A DNA stretch of 64,000 bases from Vibrio sp. HA2012 (GCF_002812955.1 NZ_PFXK01000004.1:248001-312000), one strand, 5' to 3'; shown: positions 47,829 through 59,592, counted from the first letter of the stretch. Notes: a model not told the origin generated them from the letters alone. Translations and numbers: made by a program.

Positions 47829-48563
47829 ATGGCAACTGTATCAATGCGCGATATGCTGAAAGCTGGTGTTCACTTCGGTCACCAGACTCGTTACTGGAAC
47901 CCAAAAATGAAGCCATTCATCTTTGGTGCTCGTAACCGCGTTCATATCATCAACCTGGAAAAAACAGTACCTATGTTCAACGAAGCTCTGTCTGAGCTGG
48001 TTAAAGTTGGCGAGAAAAAAGGTAAGGTTCTTTTCGTTGGTACTAAGCGTGCTGCATCTGAAGCTGTTAAAGAAGCTGCTATTGCAAGCAACCAGTTCTA
48101 CGTTAACAACCGCTGGCTTGGCGGTATGCTGACTAACTACAAAACTGTTCGTCAGTCTATCAAGCGTCTGAAAGATCTTGAAGCTCAGTCTCAAGACGGT
48201 ACTTTCGATAAACTAACTAAGAAAGAAGCTCTGATGCGTACCCGTGAAATGGAGAAGCTAGAGAAATCTCTTGGTGGTATCAAAGATATGGGCGGTCTGC
48301 CTGACGCTCTGTTCGTAATCGATGCTGATCACGAGCACATTGCAGTTAAAGAAGCTAACAATCTGGGCATTCCAGTATACGCTGTTGTGGATACTAACTC
48401 TGACCCAGACGGTATTGACTTCATCATCCCTGGTAACGACGATGCAATCCGTGCAGTTCAGCTGTACCTGAACGCTGCTGCTGACGCTGTAAAAGAAGGT
48501 CGTAACCAAGACGTAGTTGCTGTTGCTGCTGAACAAGACGGTTTCGTAGAAGAAGCTGAGTAA
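47829..48563 (+). CDS. rpsB: 30S ribosomal protein S2
   Basis: A 244-aa ribosomal protein of the small-subunit head/platform junction, required for S1 binding. The start [27 protein letters not shown] is typical; an upstream in-frame ATG at 47784 lies in the leader. Conserved blocks include [17 protein letters not shown] and [27 protein letters not shown] precedes it. It forms the rpsB-tsf operon with a hairpin in between. Confidence 0.98.
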   Translation: MATVSMRDMLKAGVHFGHQTRYWNPKMKPFIFGARNRVHIINLEKTVPMFNEALSELVKVGEKKGKVLFVGTKRAASEAVKEAAIASNQFYVNNRWLGGMLTNYKTVRQSIKRLKDLEAQSQDGTFDKLTKKEALMRTREMEKLEKSLGGIKDMGGLPDALFVIDADHEHIAVKEANNLGIPVYAVVDTNSDPDGIDFIIPGNDDAIRAVQLYLNAAADAVKEGRNQDVVAVAAEQDGFVEEAE

Positions 48564-48667
48564 TAGCGGACTCTGACGTCTTACACTTAATTGTGTTGGC
48601 GGTGTTTTGGTGATGAATCGTTTTTCAGTGAAACACAACCTAAACACAAATTAAGCTATAGTTAGTA

Positions 48668-48704
48668 TCAGGGGCCGAAAGTCAGGCCCCTGACTTTTAT
48701 CTTA
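48668..48704 (+). terminator. Intercistronic hairpin between rpsB and tsf
   Basis: TCAGGGGCC and GGCCCCTGA pair with an 8-nt loop, followed by CTTTTATCTTA. It looks like a leaky intrinsic terminator that could lower tsf relative to rpsB, as known in related operons. Confidence 0.55.
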
Positions 48705-48728
48705 TCCAGACCAATTGAGGAATAGAGA

Positions 48729-49571
48729 ATGGCTGTTACTGCTGCTCTAGTAAAAGAACTGCGCGAACGTACCGGCGCAGGCATGATGGAATGTAAAAAA
48801 GCGCTTGTTGAAACTGATGGCGACATCGAGTTGGCTATTGAAAACATGCGTAAGTCAGGTGCTGCGAAGGCTGCTAAGAAAGCCGGTAACGTAGCGGCTG
48901 AAGGCGCAATCATCATCAAAGAAGCTGATGGTATTGCTGCTCTGCTTGAAGTTAACTGCCAAACAGACTTCGTTGCTAAAGATGCGAACTTTACTGCATT
49001 TGCAAACGAAGTGGCTGAAGCGGCTCTGGCTTCTAAAGTTTCTGTTGAAGAACTGCAAGCTCAATTCGAAGAAACTCGTGTTGCTCTGGTTGCTAAAATC
49101 GGTGAAAACGTAACTATCCGTCGCGTTCAGTACGTTGAAGGTGTTGCACTGGCTTCTTACCGTCACGGTGAGAAAATCGGTGTGGTCGTTGCTGGTGAAG
49201 GCGATGCAGAAACCCTGAAGCACGTTGCTATGCACGTTGCTGCTTCTCGTCCTGAGTATGTTAACCCAGAAGACGTACCAGCTGACGTAGTAGAAAAAGA
49301 GAAAGCGGTTCAGGTTGAAATCGCAATGAACGAAGGCAAACCAGCTGAAATCGCAGAGAAAATGGTTGTTGGCCGCATGAAGAAATTCACCGGTGAAATC
49401 TCTCTGACTGGTCAGCCATTCGTTATGGAACCTAAGAAATCTGTTGGCGAAATCCTGAAAGAAAAAGGCGCATCAGTTTCTACTTTCGTTCGTCTGGAAG
49501 TCGGTGAAGGCATCGAGAAGAAAGAAGAAATGAGCTTCGCTGAAGAAGTTGCAGCGGCGCAAAAAGGTTAA
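48729..49571 (+). CDS. tsf: Elongation factor Ts
   Basis: A 280-aa nucleotide exchange factor that releases GDP from EF-Tu. The N-terminal module begins [34 protein letters not shown], near residue 80, inserts at the EF-Tu Mg site. AGGAATAGAG precedes the ATG. Codon use is highly biased as expected for an abundant protein. Followed by a strong terminator. Confidence 0.98.
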   Translation: MAVTAALVKELRERTGAGMMECKKALVETDGDIELAIENMRKSGAAKAAKKAGNVAAEGAIIIKEADGIAALLEVNCQTDFVAKDANFTAFANEVAEAALASKVSVEELQAQFEETRVALVAKIGENVTIRRVQYVEGVALASYRHGEKIGVVVAGEGDAETLKHVAMHVAASRPEYVNPEDVPADVVEKEKAVQVEIAMNEGKPAEIAEKMVVGRMKKFTGEISLTGQPFVMEPKKSVGEILKEKGASVSTFVRLEVGEGIEKKEEMSFAEEVAAAQKG

Positions 49572-49591
49572 TCCTTAGCGTTAATGCTCAG

Positions 49592-49624
49592 AAAAAAGAC
49601 CGTAGTTGAGCTACGGTCTTTTTG
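49592..49624 (+). terminator. Terminator after tsf
   Basis: AAAAAAGACCGTAG and CTACGGTCTTTTT form a long stem with a T-run. It separates the rpsB-tsf operon from pyrH. Confidence 0.9.
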
Positions 49625-49778
49625 CAAATGGCTGGTATTTATTGATGTAAATATCAGTGCATGGCTAACCGTTACCATTTGGTCTTTTGGTTCAACCTGC
49701 GGTTCTCCGCACAATTTATGGATAAGGAAATGCTAAATGGTAACTGTTAATCAACAACACTGTTTGGAAGGAAACTCC

Positions 49779-50507
49779 ATGGCGACTAATCCTAAACCTG
49801 CATATCAGCGTATTCTGTTAAAACTTAGTGGTGAGGCTCTTCAGGGAGACGAGGGGTTTGGTATCGATCCTGCGGTTCTTGATCGTATGGCTCAGGAAGT
49901 AAAAGAACTGGTTGAACTTGGCGTTCAGGTCGGTCTGGTGATCGGCGGTGGTAACCTGTTCCGTGGTGCCGGTCTGGCAGAAGCCGGTATGAACCGTGTT
50001 GTGGGTGACCATATGGGTATGCTGGCTACGGTGATGAATGGCCTGGCAATGCGTGATGCACTGCACCGGGCGTATGTGAATGCCCGTGTGATGTCAGCCA
50101 TTCCTTTGAATGGTGTCTGTGATGATTATAACTGGGCGGATGCAATCAGCCAGTTGCGTCAGGGACGAGTGGTAATTTTCTCTGCTGGTACGGGTAACCC
50201 GTTCTTTACCACCGATTCTGCGGCGTGCCTGCGTGGTATTGAAATCGAAGCTGATGTGGTTCTGAAAGCGACCAAAGTGGATGGTGTATTTGACTCTGAC
50301 CCTGTAGCCAACCCAGATGCAGAGCTGTATGATAAGCTGTCTTACAATGCTGTACTTGAAAAAGAACTGAAAGTGATGGATCTGGCTGCCTTTACTCTGG
50401 CACGGGATCATAAAATGCCGATCCGGGTATTTAATATGAACAAGCCGGGTGCCCTTCGCCGTGTGGTGATGGGTGAAGCTGAAGGGACTTTGATCAGCCA
50501 AGCTTAA
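49779..50507 (+). CDS. pyrH: Uridylate kinase
   Basis: A 242-aa UMP kinase of the amino-acid-kinase fold; allosterically activated by GTP and inhibited by UTP in this family. The start [21 protein letters not shown] is chosen because GGAAGG lies 8 nt before ATG 49779; the frame begins earlier at 49737. Conserved blocks are [10 protein letters not shown] and [20 protein letters not shown]. It is followed by frr after 73 bp. Confidence 0.98.
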   Translation: MATNPKPAYQRILLKLSGEALQGDEGFGIDPAVLDRMAQEVKELVELGVQVGLVIGGGNLFRGAGLAEAGMNRVVGDHMGMLATVMNGLAMRDALHRAYVNARVMSAIPLNGVCDDYNWADAISQLRQGRVVIFSAGTGNPFFTTDSAACLRGIEIEADVVLKATKVDGVFDSDPVANPDAELYDKLSYNAVLEKELKVMDLAAFTLARDHKMPIRVFNMNKPGALRRVVMGEAEGTLISQA

Positions 50508-50580
50508 CAGAATGAATAACAGGAGCATTCCTGTGCCGGGAATGTATTCTGTCTGACCGAATAATATCAAAGGTGACATC

Positions 50581-51138
50581 GTGATTAACGAGATTAAAAA
50601 TAGCGCCCAGGAGCGTATGGACAAAAGCGTAGAAGCACTGAAAAACAATCTGAGCAAGGTTCGCACTGGCCGTGCTCACCCAAGTCTGCTTTCCGGTCTT
50701 TCTGTGGAATACTATGGTGCGCCGACACCGCTTAATCAGGTTGCTAACGTTATTGCTGAAGATGCAAGAACGCTGGCGATTACCGTATTTGACAAAGAAC
50801 TGGCACCGAAAGTAGAAAAAGCCATTATGATGTCGGATCTGGGTCTTAACCCAATGTCTGCCGGTACGGTTATCCGTGTTCCTCTTCCTCCGCTGACAGA
50901 AGAGCGCCGTAAAGATCTGGTGAAAATTGTTCGTGGTGAAGCTGAAAATGGTCGGGTGGCAATCCGTAATATCCGTCGTGATGCGAACGGTGATCTGAAA
51001 GCGTTGCTGAAAGAGAAAGAAATTTCAGAAGACGAAGATCGTAAAGCACAAGACGAAATTCAGAAACTGACTGATATTGCGGTGAAAAAAGTCGATGAAG
51101 TTCTTGCCGCGAAAGAAAAAGAGTTGATGGAAGTTTAA
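50581..51138 (+). CDS. frr: Ribosome recycling factor
   Basis: A 185-aa factor that with EF-G splits post-termination ribosomes. It starts at GTG 50581 with AAAGGTGAC upstream; [20 protein letters not shown] is the family N-terminus and [10 protein letters not shown] the conserved tRNA-mimic tip region. The normal length confirms the GTG start. pyrH-frr order is conserved. Confidence 0.98.
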   Translation: MINEIKNSAQERMDKSVEALKNNLSKVRTGRAHPSLLSGLSVEYYGAPTPLNQVANVIAEDARTLAITVFDKELAPKVEKAIMMSDLGLNPMSAGTVIRVPLPPLTEERRKDLVKIVRGEAENGRVAIRNIRRDANGDLKALLKEKEISEDEDRKAQDEIQKLTDIAVKKVDEVLAAKEKELMEV

Positions 51139-51178
51139 TAATCCATAAACTGATATTGTGCGCGTGAATGCGTGAAAT

Positions 51179-51222
51179 AAAAAACGCTGTGGTTGGCAGC
51201 TCGCGACCCGGCGTTTTTTTTT
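51179..51222 (+). terminator. Terminator after frr
   Basis: AAAAACGC and GCGTTTTTTTTT enclose a GC-rich segment (GGCAGCTCGCGACCCG) and end in a T-run. It precedes uppS, so the envelope genes probably have their own promoter. Confidence 0.7.
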
Positions 51223-51259
51223 GCTGATTTTTTAAATTAACCAGTGTCTTAATCTTTTT

Positions 51260-52015
51260 ATGTCGAATAATCCTGTTGCGCTAGAATCCATCCCCAAACA
51301 TATCGCCATCATAATGGATGGTAACGGCCGCTGGGCAAAAGCTCAGGGTAAGCCCCGGGTGTTCGGGCATAAAGCTGGGGTTGCGGCGGTTAGAAAGTCC
51401 ATCTCCGGAGCAGCCAAACTTGGAGTAAAAGCGATTACTCTGTTTGCGTTCAGCAGTGAAAACTGGCGTCGTCCGGAAGAAGAAGTCAGCCTGTTGATGG
51501 AATTGTTTATCACCGCTTTATCTCAGGAAGTGAAGCGTCTGCATAAAAATAATCTGCAATTGCGTATTATTGGTGATAAAACCCAGTTCAGTACCCGCCT
51601 GCAGAATAAAATTGCCAGTGCAGAAGCGCTAACCGCTGACAATACCGGCATGGTCGTGAATGTGGCAGCGAATTATGGTGGTAAATGGGATATTACCGAA
51701 GCGGTTAAGTCGATTGCTGCAGAAGTCCGGCAAGGAACTCTGGAAGCGGGGGATATTACAGAATCAGTTGTACAGCAGCATCTGACAATGGCAGATCTTC
51801 CTGAAGTTGACTTGCTGATCCGCACCAGTGGTGAGTGTCGGATCAGTAACTTTATGCTCTGGCAGCTTGCCTATGCAGAGATGTATTTTACGCCTCAATA
51901 CTGGCCTGACTTTAATGAAGAGAGTCTGGCTGAGGCGGTATCGTGGTTCATTAACCGTGAACGGCGATTTGGTTGTACCGGTGAGCAGATAAAAGCGCTC
52001 ATGGAAAATAAATAG
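51260..52015 (+). CDS. uppS: Undecaprenyl diphosphate synthase
   Basis: A 251-aa cis-prenyltransferase that extends farnesyl diphosphate to C55, the carrier for peptidoglycan and O-antigen. The Mg-binding Asp20 is in [35 protein letters not shown] is the C-terminal signature. It uses the product of IspA (24 kb). cdsA follows in 10 bp. Confidence 0.98.
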   Translation: MSNNPVALESIPKHIAIIMDGNGRWAKAQGKPRVFGHKAGVAAVRKSISGAAKLGVKAITLFAFSSENWRRPEEEVSLLMELFITALSQEVKRLHKNNLQLRIIGDKTQFSTRLQNKIASAEALTADNTGMVVNVAANYGGKWDITEAVKSIAAEVRQGTLEAGDITESVVQQHLTMADLPEVDLLIRTSGECRISNFMLWQLAYAEMYFTPQYWPDFNEESLAEAVSWFINRERRFGCTGEQIKALMENK

Positions 52016-52025
52016 GATAACGCAT

Positions 52026-52868
52026 TTGAAACAAAGAATTATTACCGCGTTAATTCTGGCACCTTTGGTTGTGCTGGGGATTTTTGAGCTTTCTCTTCCT
52101 TATTTTGTACTGGCTATGCTGGTTGTTTCTCTGGTTGGATGCTGGGAGTGGGCTCAGTTTACCGGTAACCGTGCCCGAATACCGGCTATGCTGCCGACAA
52201 GTATTGTTCTGATTGGCAGTTATGTTCTGTTTCCATCCGATGCCGAAACCCTGAATCAGGTTGTTGCTTCTCACTACAGTGTACTGGGGGTAGGGGTTCT
52301 TTGGTGGATAGTGTCGAGTGTACTTGCGGTGACATACCCTAAGTCTTTGCCGTTTTGGCAGGGTAGCGTGTTGTTGCGACATCTGTTTGGCGTATTTACC
52401 CTGTTGCCGTTTTTCTGGAGCGTGATTCTGCTCAGAGCAGAGGGGATCACTGCCGATCCTTATCATGGTGCTAAGCTGGTGTTGTATGTCTGTCTGCTGG
52501 TCTGGGTAGCCGACAGCGGAGCCTATTTTACCGGCAAGAGTCTGGGCAGGCATAAGATGGCTCCGAAAGTCAGCCCGAATAAAACGATTGAAGGCTTGCT
52601 GGGCGGATTAGTTGCAGCATTGATTGTTGGGTGGCTGGTTGCTGGCTGGTTTGATATCGCTTTCTCCGGCTCCGTTTCTATGTTGCTGATCACCTTGTGC
52701 ACTGTGGTTATCTCTGTGCTGGGAGATCTGGTGGAAAGCATGTTTAAGCGTGTGTCCGGGATCAAAGACAGCAGTCATATTATTCCGGGACATGGTGGTC
52801 TGCTGGATCGTATCGACAGCCTGACGGCCGCTTTCCCGGTATTTACCTTACTTTATTTTCTGTTCTGA
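52026..52868 (+). CDS. cdsA: Phosphatidate cytidylyltransferase
   Basis: A 280-aa polytopic membrane enzyme making CDP-diacylglycerol, the precursor of all phospholipids. The family signature is at the C-terminus: [24 protein letters not shown]. Eight or so hydrophobic segments precede it. Translation starts at TTG 52026, with AGGATAA about 8 nt upstream; [11 protein letters not shown] is the family start. Confidence 0.97.
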   Translation: MKQRIITALILAPLVVLGIFELSLPYFVLAMLVVSLVGCWEWAQFTGNRARIPAMLPTSIVLIGSYVLFPSDAETLNQVVASHYSVLGVGVLWWIVSSVLAVTYPKSLPFWQGSVLLRHLFGVFTLLPFFWSVILLRAEGITADPYHGAKLVLYVCLLVWVADSGAYFTGKSLGRHKMAPKVSPNKTIEGLLGGLVAALIVGWLVAGWFDIAFSGSVSMLLITLCTVVISVLGDLVESMFKRVSGIKDSSHIIPGHGGLLDRIDSLTAAFPVFTLLYFLF

Positions 52869-52932
52869 TAAAAAGAGAGGCTCAGCCGCTTCTTTTATCC
52901 GGATACCTTTTTGCAGATACAGCGACGTTGGA

Positions 52933-54141
52933 ATGCGAAATATTACAATCCTTGGTGCAACCGGCTCGATTGGCAGTAGCACCCTCAAAGTTATAGCAGA
53001 AAACCCGCAGCAGTTTTCCGTGACTGCGCTGGCGGCCGGTTCCAGTGTGGACAAAATGGTTGCGCTCTGCAGGCAGTGGCGTCCCGGTTATGCAGCAATG
53101 GCTGACCCTGAGGCTGCCCGGCAATTAGAACGGGAACTGAAGGTTCAGGGATTAGAGACAGAAGTTCTGGCCGGAGAGGAAGGCTTGTGTCAGGTAGCTG
53201 CACTCGATGAGGTCGATATGGTGATGGCGGCTATTGTCGGTGCTGCCGGGCTGGTTCCGACCATGGCGGCTGTTAAAGCGGGTAAGCGGGTATTACTGGC
53301 AAACAAAGAAGCACTGGTCATGTCTGGTGAATTGTTCATTGGGGAAGTGGAGAAGTCCGGAGCGGAACTGCTGCCGGTTGACAGCGAACATAATGCTATC
53401 TTCCAGTGTCTGCCTGAAGCGGTTCAGCGTCGCCCCGGCCGCTGCGATCTGAACAGACACGGTATCGCCAGTATTTTGCTGACCGGCTCCGGCGGGCCTT
53501 TCCGTTATACAGACGTATCAACACTGGCGTATGTAACGCCTGAGCAGGCGATTGCACACCCAAACTGGTCGATGGGGCCGAAGATCTCGGTTGATTCAGC
53601 GACGATGATGAATAAGGGGCTGGAATATATCGAAGCCAAATGGTTGTTTAACTGTGCCCGGGAGCAGTTGAAAGTCGTTATCCATCCACAGTCGGTGATC
53701 CACTCCATGGTTCAGTACACAGATGGTTCGGTACTGGCACAGATGGGCGAACCGGATATGTGTACCCCGATTGCACTCAGTATGTCTTATCCCGGTCGCA
53801 TTTCATCCGGTGTGGCACCGCTCGACTTTACCCGAGTCGGAGAACTGACCTTTCTTGAGCCGGATTTTGCCCGTTACCCGTGTCTTAAACTGGCGATTGA
53901 TGCCTGCTATCTGGGGCAGCATGCCACAACGGCACTGAATGCGGCCAATGAAATTGCCGTCGCGGCTTTTTTGCAACGCAGACTGAACTTTACCGATATT
54001 GCTGCTGTCAATGAACAAGTACTTTCAAAGGTTTGCGCAGGAACTCATCATACAGACACCGGTAGCTTGGAAAGTCTGCTGGAGCTGGATAGAATGTCCC
54101 GGATAATCGCAACAGACATGGTCAGAGAGCGAACACTATGA
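52933..54141 (+). CDS. ispC: 1-deoxy-D-xylulose-5-phosphate reductoisomerase
   Basis: A 402-aa NADPH enzyme, the second step of the MEP pathway, acting on the product of Dxs. The Rossmann motif [16 protein letters not shown] is at the N-terminus. [14 protein letters not shown] and the metal/substrate loop [22 protein letters not shown] are clear. The rseP ATG overlaps its stop codon by 4 bases. Target of fosmidomycin in this family. Confidence 0.98.
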   Translation: MRNITILGATGSIGSSTLKVIAENPQQFSVTALAAGSSVDKMVALCRQWRPGYAAMADPEAARQLERELKVQGLETEVLAGEEGLCQVAALDEVDMVMAAIVGAAGLVPTMAAVKAGKRVLLANKEALVMSGELFIGEVEKSGAELLPVDSEHNAIFQCLPEAVQRRPGRCDLNRHGIASILLTGSGGPFRYTDVSTLAYVTPEQAIAHPNWSMGPKISVDSATMMNKGLEYIEAKWLFNCAREQLKVVIHPQSVIHSMVQYTDGSVLAQMGEPDMCTPIALSMSYPGRISSGVAPLDFTRVGELTFLEPDFARYPCLKLAIDACYLGQHATTALNAANEIAVAAFLQRRLNFTDIAAVNEQVLSKVCAGTHHTDTGSLESLLELDRMSRIIATDMVRERTL

Positions 54142-55496
54142 CAGATATACTATGGAATTTTGCCAGCTTTATTATTGCTCTGGGCATTCTGGTTGCCGTC
54201 CATGAATTTGGTCACTTCTGGGTGGCTCGCCGTTGTGGAGTAAAAGTTGAAAAGTTCTCTATCGGATTTGGCAAATCGTTGTGGAAGAGAACTGGTAAGG
54301 ATGGCACGGAGTACAGCCTGTCTGTGATCCCACTGGGTGGGTTTGTCCGAATGCTGGATGGGAGCAACGGTGAGGTTCCTGAAGAGCAGAAGCATATGGC
54401 TTTTGACAATAAGCCTCTCTGGCAGCGTAGTGCGGTTGTTGCTGCTGGGCCGGTATTTAACTTTCTTTTTGCCGTGCTGGCTTACTGGCTGGTTTTTCTT
54501 CTCGGCGTTCCGACGGTTAAACCGGTTATTGGTGAAGTGATCCCTGAGTCTATCGTGGCACAGGCCGGTATTCAGCCGGGGATGGAACTAAAAGCGGTCT
54601 CAGGCATCCAAACTCCGGATTGGGAATCTGCCAATATGCAGCTTATTGCTCATATTGGTGACGAGCATATGACCTTGTCGGTGACACAGCCAGACGAAAT
54701 CGGTCTGGAACAGACGGTTTCGCTGGATATCAGCCACTGGACTTTTGATCCGGAAACCGAGTCGGCGATGACGACACTGGGCTTCAGGCCATTCAGCCCG
54801 CAGGTTTATACCTCTGTTGCACATGTGTCTGAAGGCGGCGCAGCGGATAAGGCTGGATTTATGCCGGGTGATACGATTCTGAGCATCGACGGGGAGCCGA
54901 TAGTGAACTGGCAGGATGTGGTTGAGCATATTCAGGATTCTGCTGAGCGCACACTGAATGTAGGTGTGGATCGCCGTGGTGAAAGCGTTATGCTGTTGCT
55001 GACACCAGAGAGCCGAAGACTTTCTGCTGATAAAGTGATCGGTTTTGCCGGTATTGCTCCTGATGTCGCAGAATGGCCGCAAAAGTATCGCATTGAAATT
55101 AAATATGATGTATTTGAATCTGTTGGTAAGGCATTTGAGAAAACCGGACAGGTAATCCAGCTGACCTTTACCATGTTAAAAAAACTGGTTATCGGTGTTG
55201 TCGGGTTGGATAACCTGAGCGGACCGATTTCAATAGCGAAAGGAGCCGGGTCAACGGCGAATTTCGGACTGGTTTATTTTCTCAGTTTTCTGGCGCTGAT
55301 CAGTGTCAATCTGGGGATTATAAATCTGGTGCCGTTACCGGTTTTAGATGGCGGACACCTGTTATTTTATGCAATGGAAGCGGTTATCCGCAGGCCAGTA
55401 CCGGAAAAAGTCCGGGAAATGGGTTATCGTATCGGTGGCGCTATCATTTTTTCATTGATGGCCATCGCTATTTTTAATGATTTTATGCGCCTGTGA
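54138..55496 (+). CDS. rseP: Sigma-E protease RseP (site-2 metalloprotease)
   Basis: A 452-aa inner-membrane zinc protease that makes the second cut in anti-sigma RseA. The zinc motif HEFGH has His22, Glu23 and His26 in the first membrane helix; the second motif [15 protein letters not shown] is near the C-terminus. Two PDZ domains lie in the periplasmic part (about 115-310). It is coupled to ispC by a 4-base overlap. Followed by bamA, whose defects activate this pathway. Confidence 0.97.
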   Translation: MTDILWNFASFIIALGILVAVHEFGHFWVARRCGVKVEKFSIGFGKSLWKRTGKDGTEYSLSVIPLGGFVRMLDGSNGEVPEEQKHMAFDNKPLWQRSAVVAAGPVFNFLFAVLAYWLVFLLGVPTVKPVIGEVIPESIVAQAGIQPGMELKAVSGIQTPDWESANMQLIAHIGDEHMTLSVTQPDEIGLEQTVSLDISHWTFDPETESAMTTLGFRPFSPQVYTSVAHVSEGGAADKAGFMPGDTILSIDGEPIVNWQDVVEHIQDSAERTLNVGVDRRGESVMLLLTPESRRLSADKVIGFAGIAPDVAEWPQKYRIEIKYDVFESVGKAFEKTGQVIQLTFTMLKKLVIGVVGLDNLSGPISIAKGAGSTANFGLVYFLSFLALISVNLGIINLVPLPVLDGGHLLFYAMEAVIRRPVPEKVREMGYRIGGAIIFSLMAIAIFNDFMRL

Positions 55497-55554
55497 TCTC
55501 GGCTGATTACCAGAACCGTAGGCATTGTAGTAGAAAGGAATAATCAGAACAGGT

Positions 55555-57984
55555 ATGGCGATTAAGCGATTACTGCTGACTTCACTGCTTGTAGCAAGTA
55601 CCACAGCAAGTGGAGCGGAACAATTTGTAGTTCAGGACATTAATATTCAGGGTCTGCAGCGCGTTGCGCTGGGTGCGGCTCTGCTGAAGATGCCTGTCCG
55701 TGTTGGCGATACGGTAGATTCTCAGGATATCTCCGACATCATTAAAGCCTTGTATGCTTCCGGTAACTTTGAGGATATCAAAGTCTTTCGTGATGGTGAT
55801 GCGCTGCTTGTTCAGGTGAAAGAGAGACCGACCATTGCCAGTATCTCTTTCTCCGGTAACAAAGCGATTAAGGAAGAGCAACTGCAGCAGAATCTGGACG
55901 CGTCCGGAATTCGGATGGGGGAAGCTCTGGATCGTACGACATTAAGTAATATCGAAAAAGGGCTGGAAGATTTCTACTACAGTGTAGGGAAATATAATGC
56001 ATCAGTGAAAGCGATTGTCACACCTCTGCCCCGTAATCGCGCTGATCTGAAGTTTGTGTTTGCTGAAGGTGTTTCAGCCAAGATTCAGCAGATTAACTTT
56101 ATCGGTAATGAAGTTTTTGATGATGAAGAACTGCTGTCCCGTTTTGATCTGAATGTCGATGTCTCCTGGTGGAATTTCCTGTCAGACGATAAATATCAGA
56201 AGCAGGTACTGGCCGGAGATATCGAGTCTCTGAAGTCCTATTATCTGAACCGTGGTTACCTGAAATTCAAGATTGATGCCACTCAGGTCGCTATCTCTCC
56301 GGATAAGAAAGGGGTGTATATCACGTTAGTACTGAATGAGGGAAAACCTTATACCGTTAAAGATGTACAGTTCCGTGGAGAGTTGATCGGTAAAGAAGCT
56401 GAATTTGAACAACTGGTGCCGTTTGAACAGGGTGATATCTATAGTGCTTCTTTGGTGACTTCGCTAGAGGAAGATGTCAAAAAAGTGCTCGGAGAAGCCG
56501 GGTATGCTTATCCGCAGGTGCACACGGTTCCTGAGTTTGATGAAGAAAAACAGGAAGTTGTTCTGACACTGCATGTTGAAACGGGTAAGCGGATCTATGT
56601 GCGGGATATCCGTTTTACCGGTAACCTTGTCACCAAAGATGAAGTACTGCGCCGCGAAATGCGTCAGATGGAAGGCAGTTGGCTCAACTCCAAATCGATT
56701 GAAACGGGTAAAAGTCGTCTCAGCCGTACCGGGTATTTTGAAAGCGTTGATGTTGAAACGATACGTGTTCCGGGCACCGATGATCAGGTGGATCTGGTGT
56801 ATAAGGTTAAGGAAGCCAACTCTGGCAGTGTTAACTTTGGTATCGGCTATGGTACTGAGTCTGGAATGAGCTTCCAGGTGGGGCTGCAACAGGATAACTT
56901 TGCCGGTACCGGTAACCGGGTGGGTATCAGTGCGACGACCAACGATTACCAGCAGAACGTGAGTCTGGAATACCGGGATCCGTACTGGAATCTGGATGGT
57001 GTGAGTCTGGGCGGTAAGGTGTTCTACAACAAGTTTGAAGCTTCCGATGCCGGTATTGTGGATTATACCAACGAAAGTTATGGCACCAGCTTGACCTGGG
57101 GTTTCCCGTACGATGAGCTGAACTTCTTTGAAATGGGAGTGGGGTATACCCACACCAAGATTGAAAACCTTGATCCTTATGTTCAGGTTGAGCAATTTTT
57201 GCAGAACCTGACCGGTGATTCGGGAGCCAGTGAGCTGACCGCAGACGATTTTGATATTTCTCTGACCTGGACGCGCAACAATCTGAACCGGGGTTATTTC
57301 CCGACTGACGGTAGCCATCAGCGTGTCACCTACAGCATGACAACACCGGGTTCAGACGTGAAATACTTTAAGCTGCGTTACGATGCCCGGAAGTATTTCC
57401 CGCTGACGAAAAAGCATGAGTTTACTCTGTTACTGCGCGGTCGTCTGGGATACGGTAATGGCTATGGTCAGACAGACGGTGTCGATAACCTGTATCCGTT
57501 TTATGAGAACTTCTATGCCGGGGGCTTTAGTACTTTAAGGGGCTTCAGTTCCAATTCGGCTGGTCCGAAAGCGGTTTACAATGAAGGGGCCATTTCCGGC
57601 AGCGGTAATAGCGGCAACAATGCCGGATATATTGCAACCGATGATTCTGTCGGTGGTAATGCTACGGCACTGGCAAGTGTGGAACTGATTGTACCGACGC
57701 CGTTTGCTTCGGATGAGATGCAGAGTCAGATCCGGACCAGTCTCTTCTATGATATGGCCAGCGTCTGGGATACCGAATTTAATTACGATTCCAGTAATAT
57801 CCTGTATGGTCAGCGTTATTACTATGATTACTCGGATCCGACTAATTACCGCGCTTCATACGGTGCGGCACTGCAATGGATGTCGCCAATGGGGCCTCTG
57901 GTCTTTGCTGTGGCTAAACCAATTAAAAAATACGACGGTGACGACGAAGAATTCTTCACCTTCACTATCGGTAAAACGTTCTAA
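55555..57984 (+). CDS. bamA: Outer membrane assembly factor BamA
   Basis: An 809-aa central subunit of the BAM complex that inserts beta-barrel proteins in the outer membrane. A signal peptide ends at about residue 20 (ASGAEQF). Five POTRA repeats span about 22-420. The C-terminal 16-strand barrel ends in Phe (FTFTIGKTF), and the conserved YPFYENFYAGGFSTLRGF carries the RGF motif. The loop near 680-695 is Gly/Ser/Asn-rich. Skp follows 12 bp later. Confidence 0.98.
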   Translation: MAIKRLLLTSLLVASTTASGAEQFVVQDINIQGLQRVALGAALLKMPVRVGDTVDSQDISDIIKALYASGNFEDIKVFRDGDALLVQVKERPTIASISFSGNKAIKEEQLQQNLDASGIRMGEALDRTTLSNIEKGLEDFYYSVGKYNASVKAIVTPLPRNRADLKFVFAEGVSAKIQQINFIGNEVFDDEELLSRFDLNVDVSWWNFLSDDKYQKQVLAGDIESLKSYYLNRGYLKFKIDATQVAISPDKKGVYITLVLNEGKPYTVKDVQFRGELIGKEAEFEQLVPFEQGDIYSASLVTSLEEDVKKVLGEAGYAYPQVHTVPEFDEEKQEVVLTLHVETGKRIYVRDIRFTGNLVTKDEVLRREMRQMEGSWLNSKSIETGKSRLSRTGYFESVDVETIRVPGTDDQVDLVYKVKEANSGSVNFGIGYGTESGMSFQVGLQQDNFAGTGNRVGISATTNDYQQNVSLEYRDPYWNLDGVSLGGKVFYNKFEASDAGIVDYTNESYGTSLTWGFPYDELNFFEMGVGYTHTKIENLDPYVQVEQFLQNLTGDSGASELTADDFDISLTWTRNNLNRGYFPTDGSHQRVTYSMTTPGSDVKYFKLRYDARKYFPLTKKHEFTLLLRGRLGYGNGYGQTDGVDNLYPFYENFYAGGFSTLRGFSSNSAGPKAVYNEGAISGSGNSGNNAGYIATDDSVGGNATALASVELIVPTPFASDEMQSQIRTSLFYDMASVWDTEFNYDSSNILYGQRYYYDYSDPTNYRASYGAALQWMSPMGPLVFAVAKPIKKYDGDDEEFFTFTIGKTF

Positions 57985-57996
57985 AAGGAAATTGTT

Positions 57997-58512
57997 TTGA
58001 AAAAAATCGTAAAAGCGGCTGGTATTAGCCTTGTTATTCTAAGTTCTTCATTCTTTGCTCACTCAGCAGAAGCTGCGCAAAAGATTGGCTATGTCAGTAC
58101 AGGTTTTCTGATAAATAAAGTGCCTGAAAGTAAGCGTGAGCTGATCCTTAAGCCGCTGCAGCAGCAGGCTGATGATGAAGCCGCAGAAATACAGAAGCTG
58201 GAAGCTAAGATCAACACCAAGATTGAACAGGCTACGCGCGATAAAGAATTGCTGGGTGAAGCCGGAGTGGAAAAACTGCAGATCGAAATCGCCGGACTGA
58301 AAGAAGAAGGGAAGATGAAGATGGATAAGTTTAAGGATGCCAACAAGGAGCGCCAGCGTAAGGCTCAAATTGAAATGGTTAAGCTTATTCAGGGGGCTGT
58401 TACCAAGGTTGCGGAAGCGGAAGGTTACGATATGGTCATTGAAAGCCAGCTGGTGACATACGCAAAACCAGAGTTAAATCTGACTGAAAAAGTTCTGGCT
58501 GAACTGAACTGA
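57997..58512 (+). CDS. skp: Periplasmic chaperone Skp (OmpH)
   Basis: A 171-aa trimeric holdase that carries unfolded outer-membrane proteins to BamA. A signal peptide ends at about residue 26 (HSAEAAQKIGYV). The central part is a long charged coiled coil. The start is TTG 57997 with AAAAGGAA upstream; MKKIVKAAGISL confirms the frame. The order bamA-skp-lpxD is highly conserved. Confidence 0.96.
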   Translation: MKKIVKAAGISLVILSSSFFAHSAEAAQKIGYVSTGFLINKVPESKRELILKPLQQQADDEAAEIQKLEAKINTKIEQATRDKELLGEAGVEKLQIEIAGLKEEGKMKMDKFKDANKERQRKAQIEMVKLIQGAVTKVAEAEGYDMVIESQLVTYAKPELNLTEKVLAELN

Positions 58513-58527
58513 TAGTAGCGGAACACT

Positions 58528-59547
58528 ATGCCAACAATAACTCTTGCTGAATTAGCGGCAGTAACGGGAGGAACACTTCACGGTAATGGTGATGTGACCG
58601 TCCGGACTGTTGCTGCGATGGACAAGGCGGGGGAGGGAGACATTACGTTTCTCTCCAACCCTAAGTACCGTAAGCACCTTACCGAATGTCGGGCTTCTGC
58701 CGTAATGGTAAAAGCGTCGGAGCTGGAACTGTGCCGTACCAATGCATTAGTGGTTAATGACCCGTATCTGGCTTATGCCCGGGTGGCTCAGGCTCTGGAC
58801 AGTACACCCAAGCCGGCGGATACGATTGCCCCTTCTGCTGTCATTGCCGGAGATGTGACTCTGGGTGAACAGGTAACGATTGGAGCCAACGCTGTTATCG
58901 AAGCCGGTGTTGTTCTGGGTGATAAGGTTTCGGTTGGTGCCGGTTGCTTTATCGGCAAGGGAGCCGTTATCGGAGCCAATACCTGCCTGTGGTCTAATGT
59001 ATCTGTCTATCATGGGGTTCAGATTGGTGAATCCTGCCTGATCCAGGCGAATACAGTGATTGGTTCAGACGGTTTTGGTTATGCCAATGATAAAGGTGAG
59101 TGGGTAAAAATCCCTCAGGTCGGCACCGTACGTATCGGCAACCGGGTTGAGATCGGTGCTTGCACCAGCATAGATCGTGGTGCTTTGGACGATACCGTTA
59201 TCGAGGATAATGTGATTATCGATAACCAGATCCAGATAGCACACAATGTACACATTGGTTATGGTAGTGCGATGGCCGGTGGTACGATTGTGGCCGGCAG
59301 TACGAACATTGGCAAGTACTGCATTATCGGCGGTGGTGCGGTCATTAACGGGCATATTGAGATAGCCGACGGTGTGACGATCACTGGTATGGGTATGGTG
59401 ATGCGCAGTATTGAAGAGAAAGGGATGTATTCATCGGGCATTCCTCTGCAGCCGAATAAAGAGTGGCGCAAAACGGCGGCCCGGGTACACCGGATCGATG
59501 AGATGAATAAGCGTCTCAAAGCCGTTGAAAAGAAATTGGAATCCTGA
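58528..59547 (+). CDS. lpxD: UDP-3-O-(3-hydroxyacyl)glucosamine N-acyltransferase LpxD
   Basis: A 339-aa left-handed beta-helix acyltransferase, the third step of lipid A synthesis. The N-terminal uridine-binding region ends near residue 100. Hexapeptide repeats ([18 protein letters not shown]) run from about 105 to 300. The C-terminal helix follows. Short 15-bp gap after skp. A terminator lies between it and fabZ. Confidence 0.97.
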   Translation: MPTITLAELAAVTGGTLHGNGDVTVRTVAAMDKAGEGDITFLSNPKYRKHLTECRASAVMVKASELELCRTNALVVNDPYLAYARVAQALDSTPKPADTIAPSAVIAGDVTLGEQVTIGANAVIEAGVVLGDKVSVGAGCFIGKGAVIGANTCLWSNVSVYHGVQIGESCLIQANTVIGSDGFGYANDKGEWVKIPQVGTVRIGNRVEIGACTSIDRGALDDTVIEDNVIIDNQIQIAHNVHIGYGSAMAGGTIVAGSTNIGKYCIIGGGAVINGHIEIADGVTITGMGMVMRSIEEKGMYSSGIPLQPNKEWRKTAARVHRIDEMNKRLKAVEKKLES

Positions 59548-59564
59548 TCTGCACTTTTCTTAAC

Positions 59565-59592
59565 AGAGACCTGCCGTTTGCAGGTCTTTTTC
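59565..59592 (+). terminator. Terminator between lpxD and fabZ
   Basis: AGACCTGC and GCAGGTCT with a 5-nt loop and a following T-run. A TATAAT at 59596-59601 directly after it may be the -10 for fabZ-lpxA-lpxB, so the envelope cluster has an internal transcription boundary. Confidence 0.75.
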
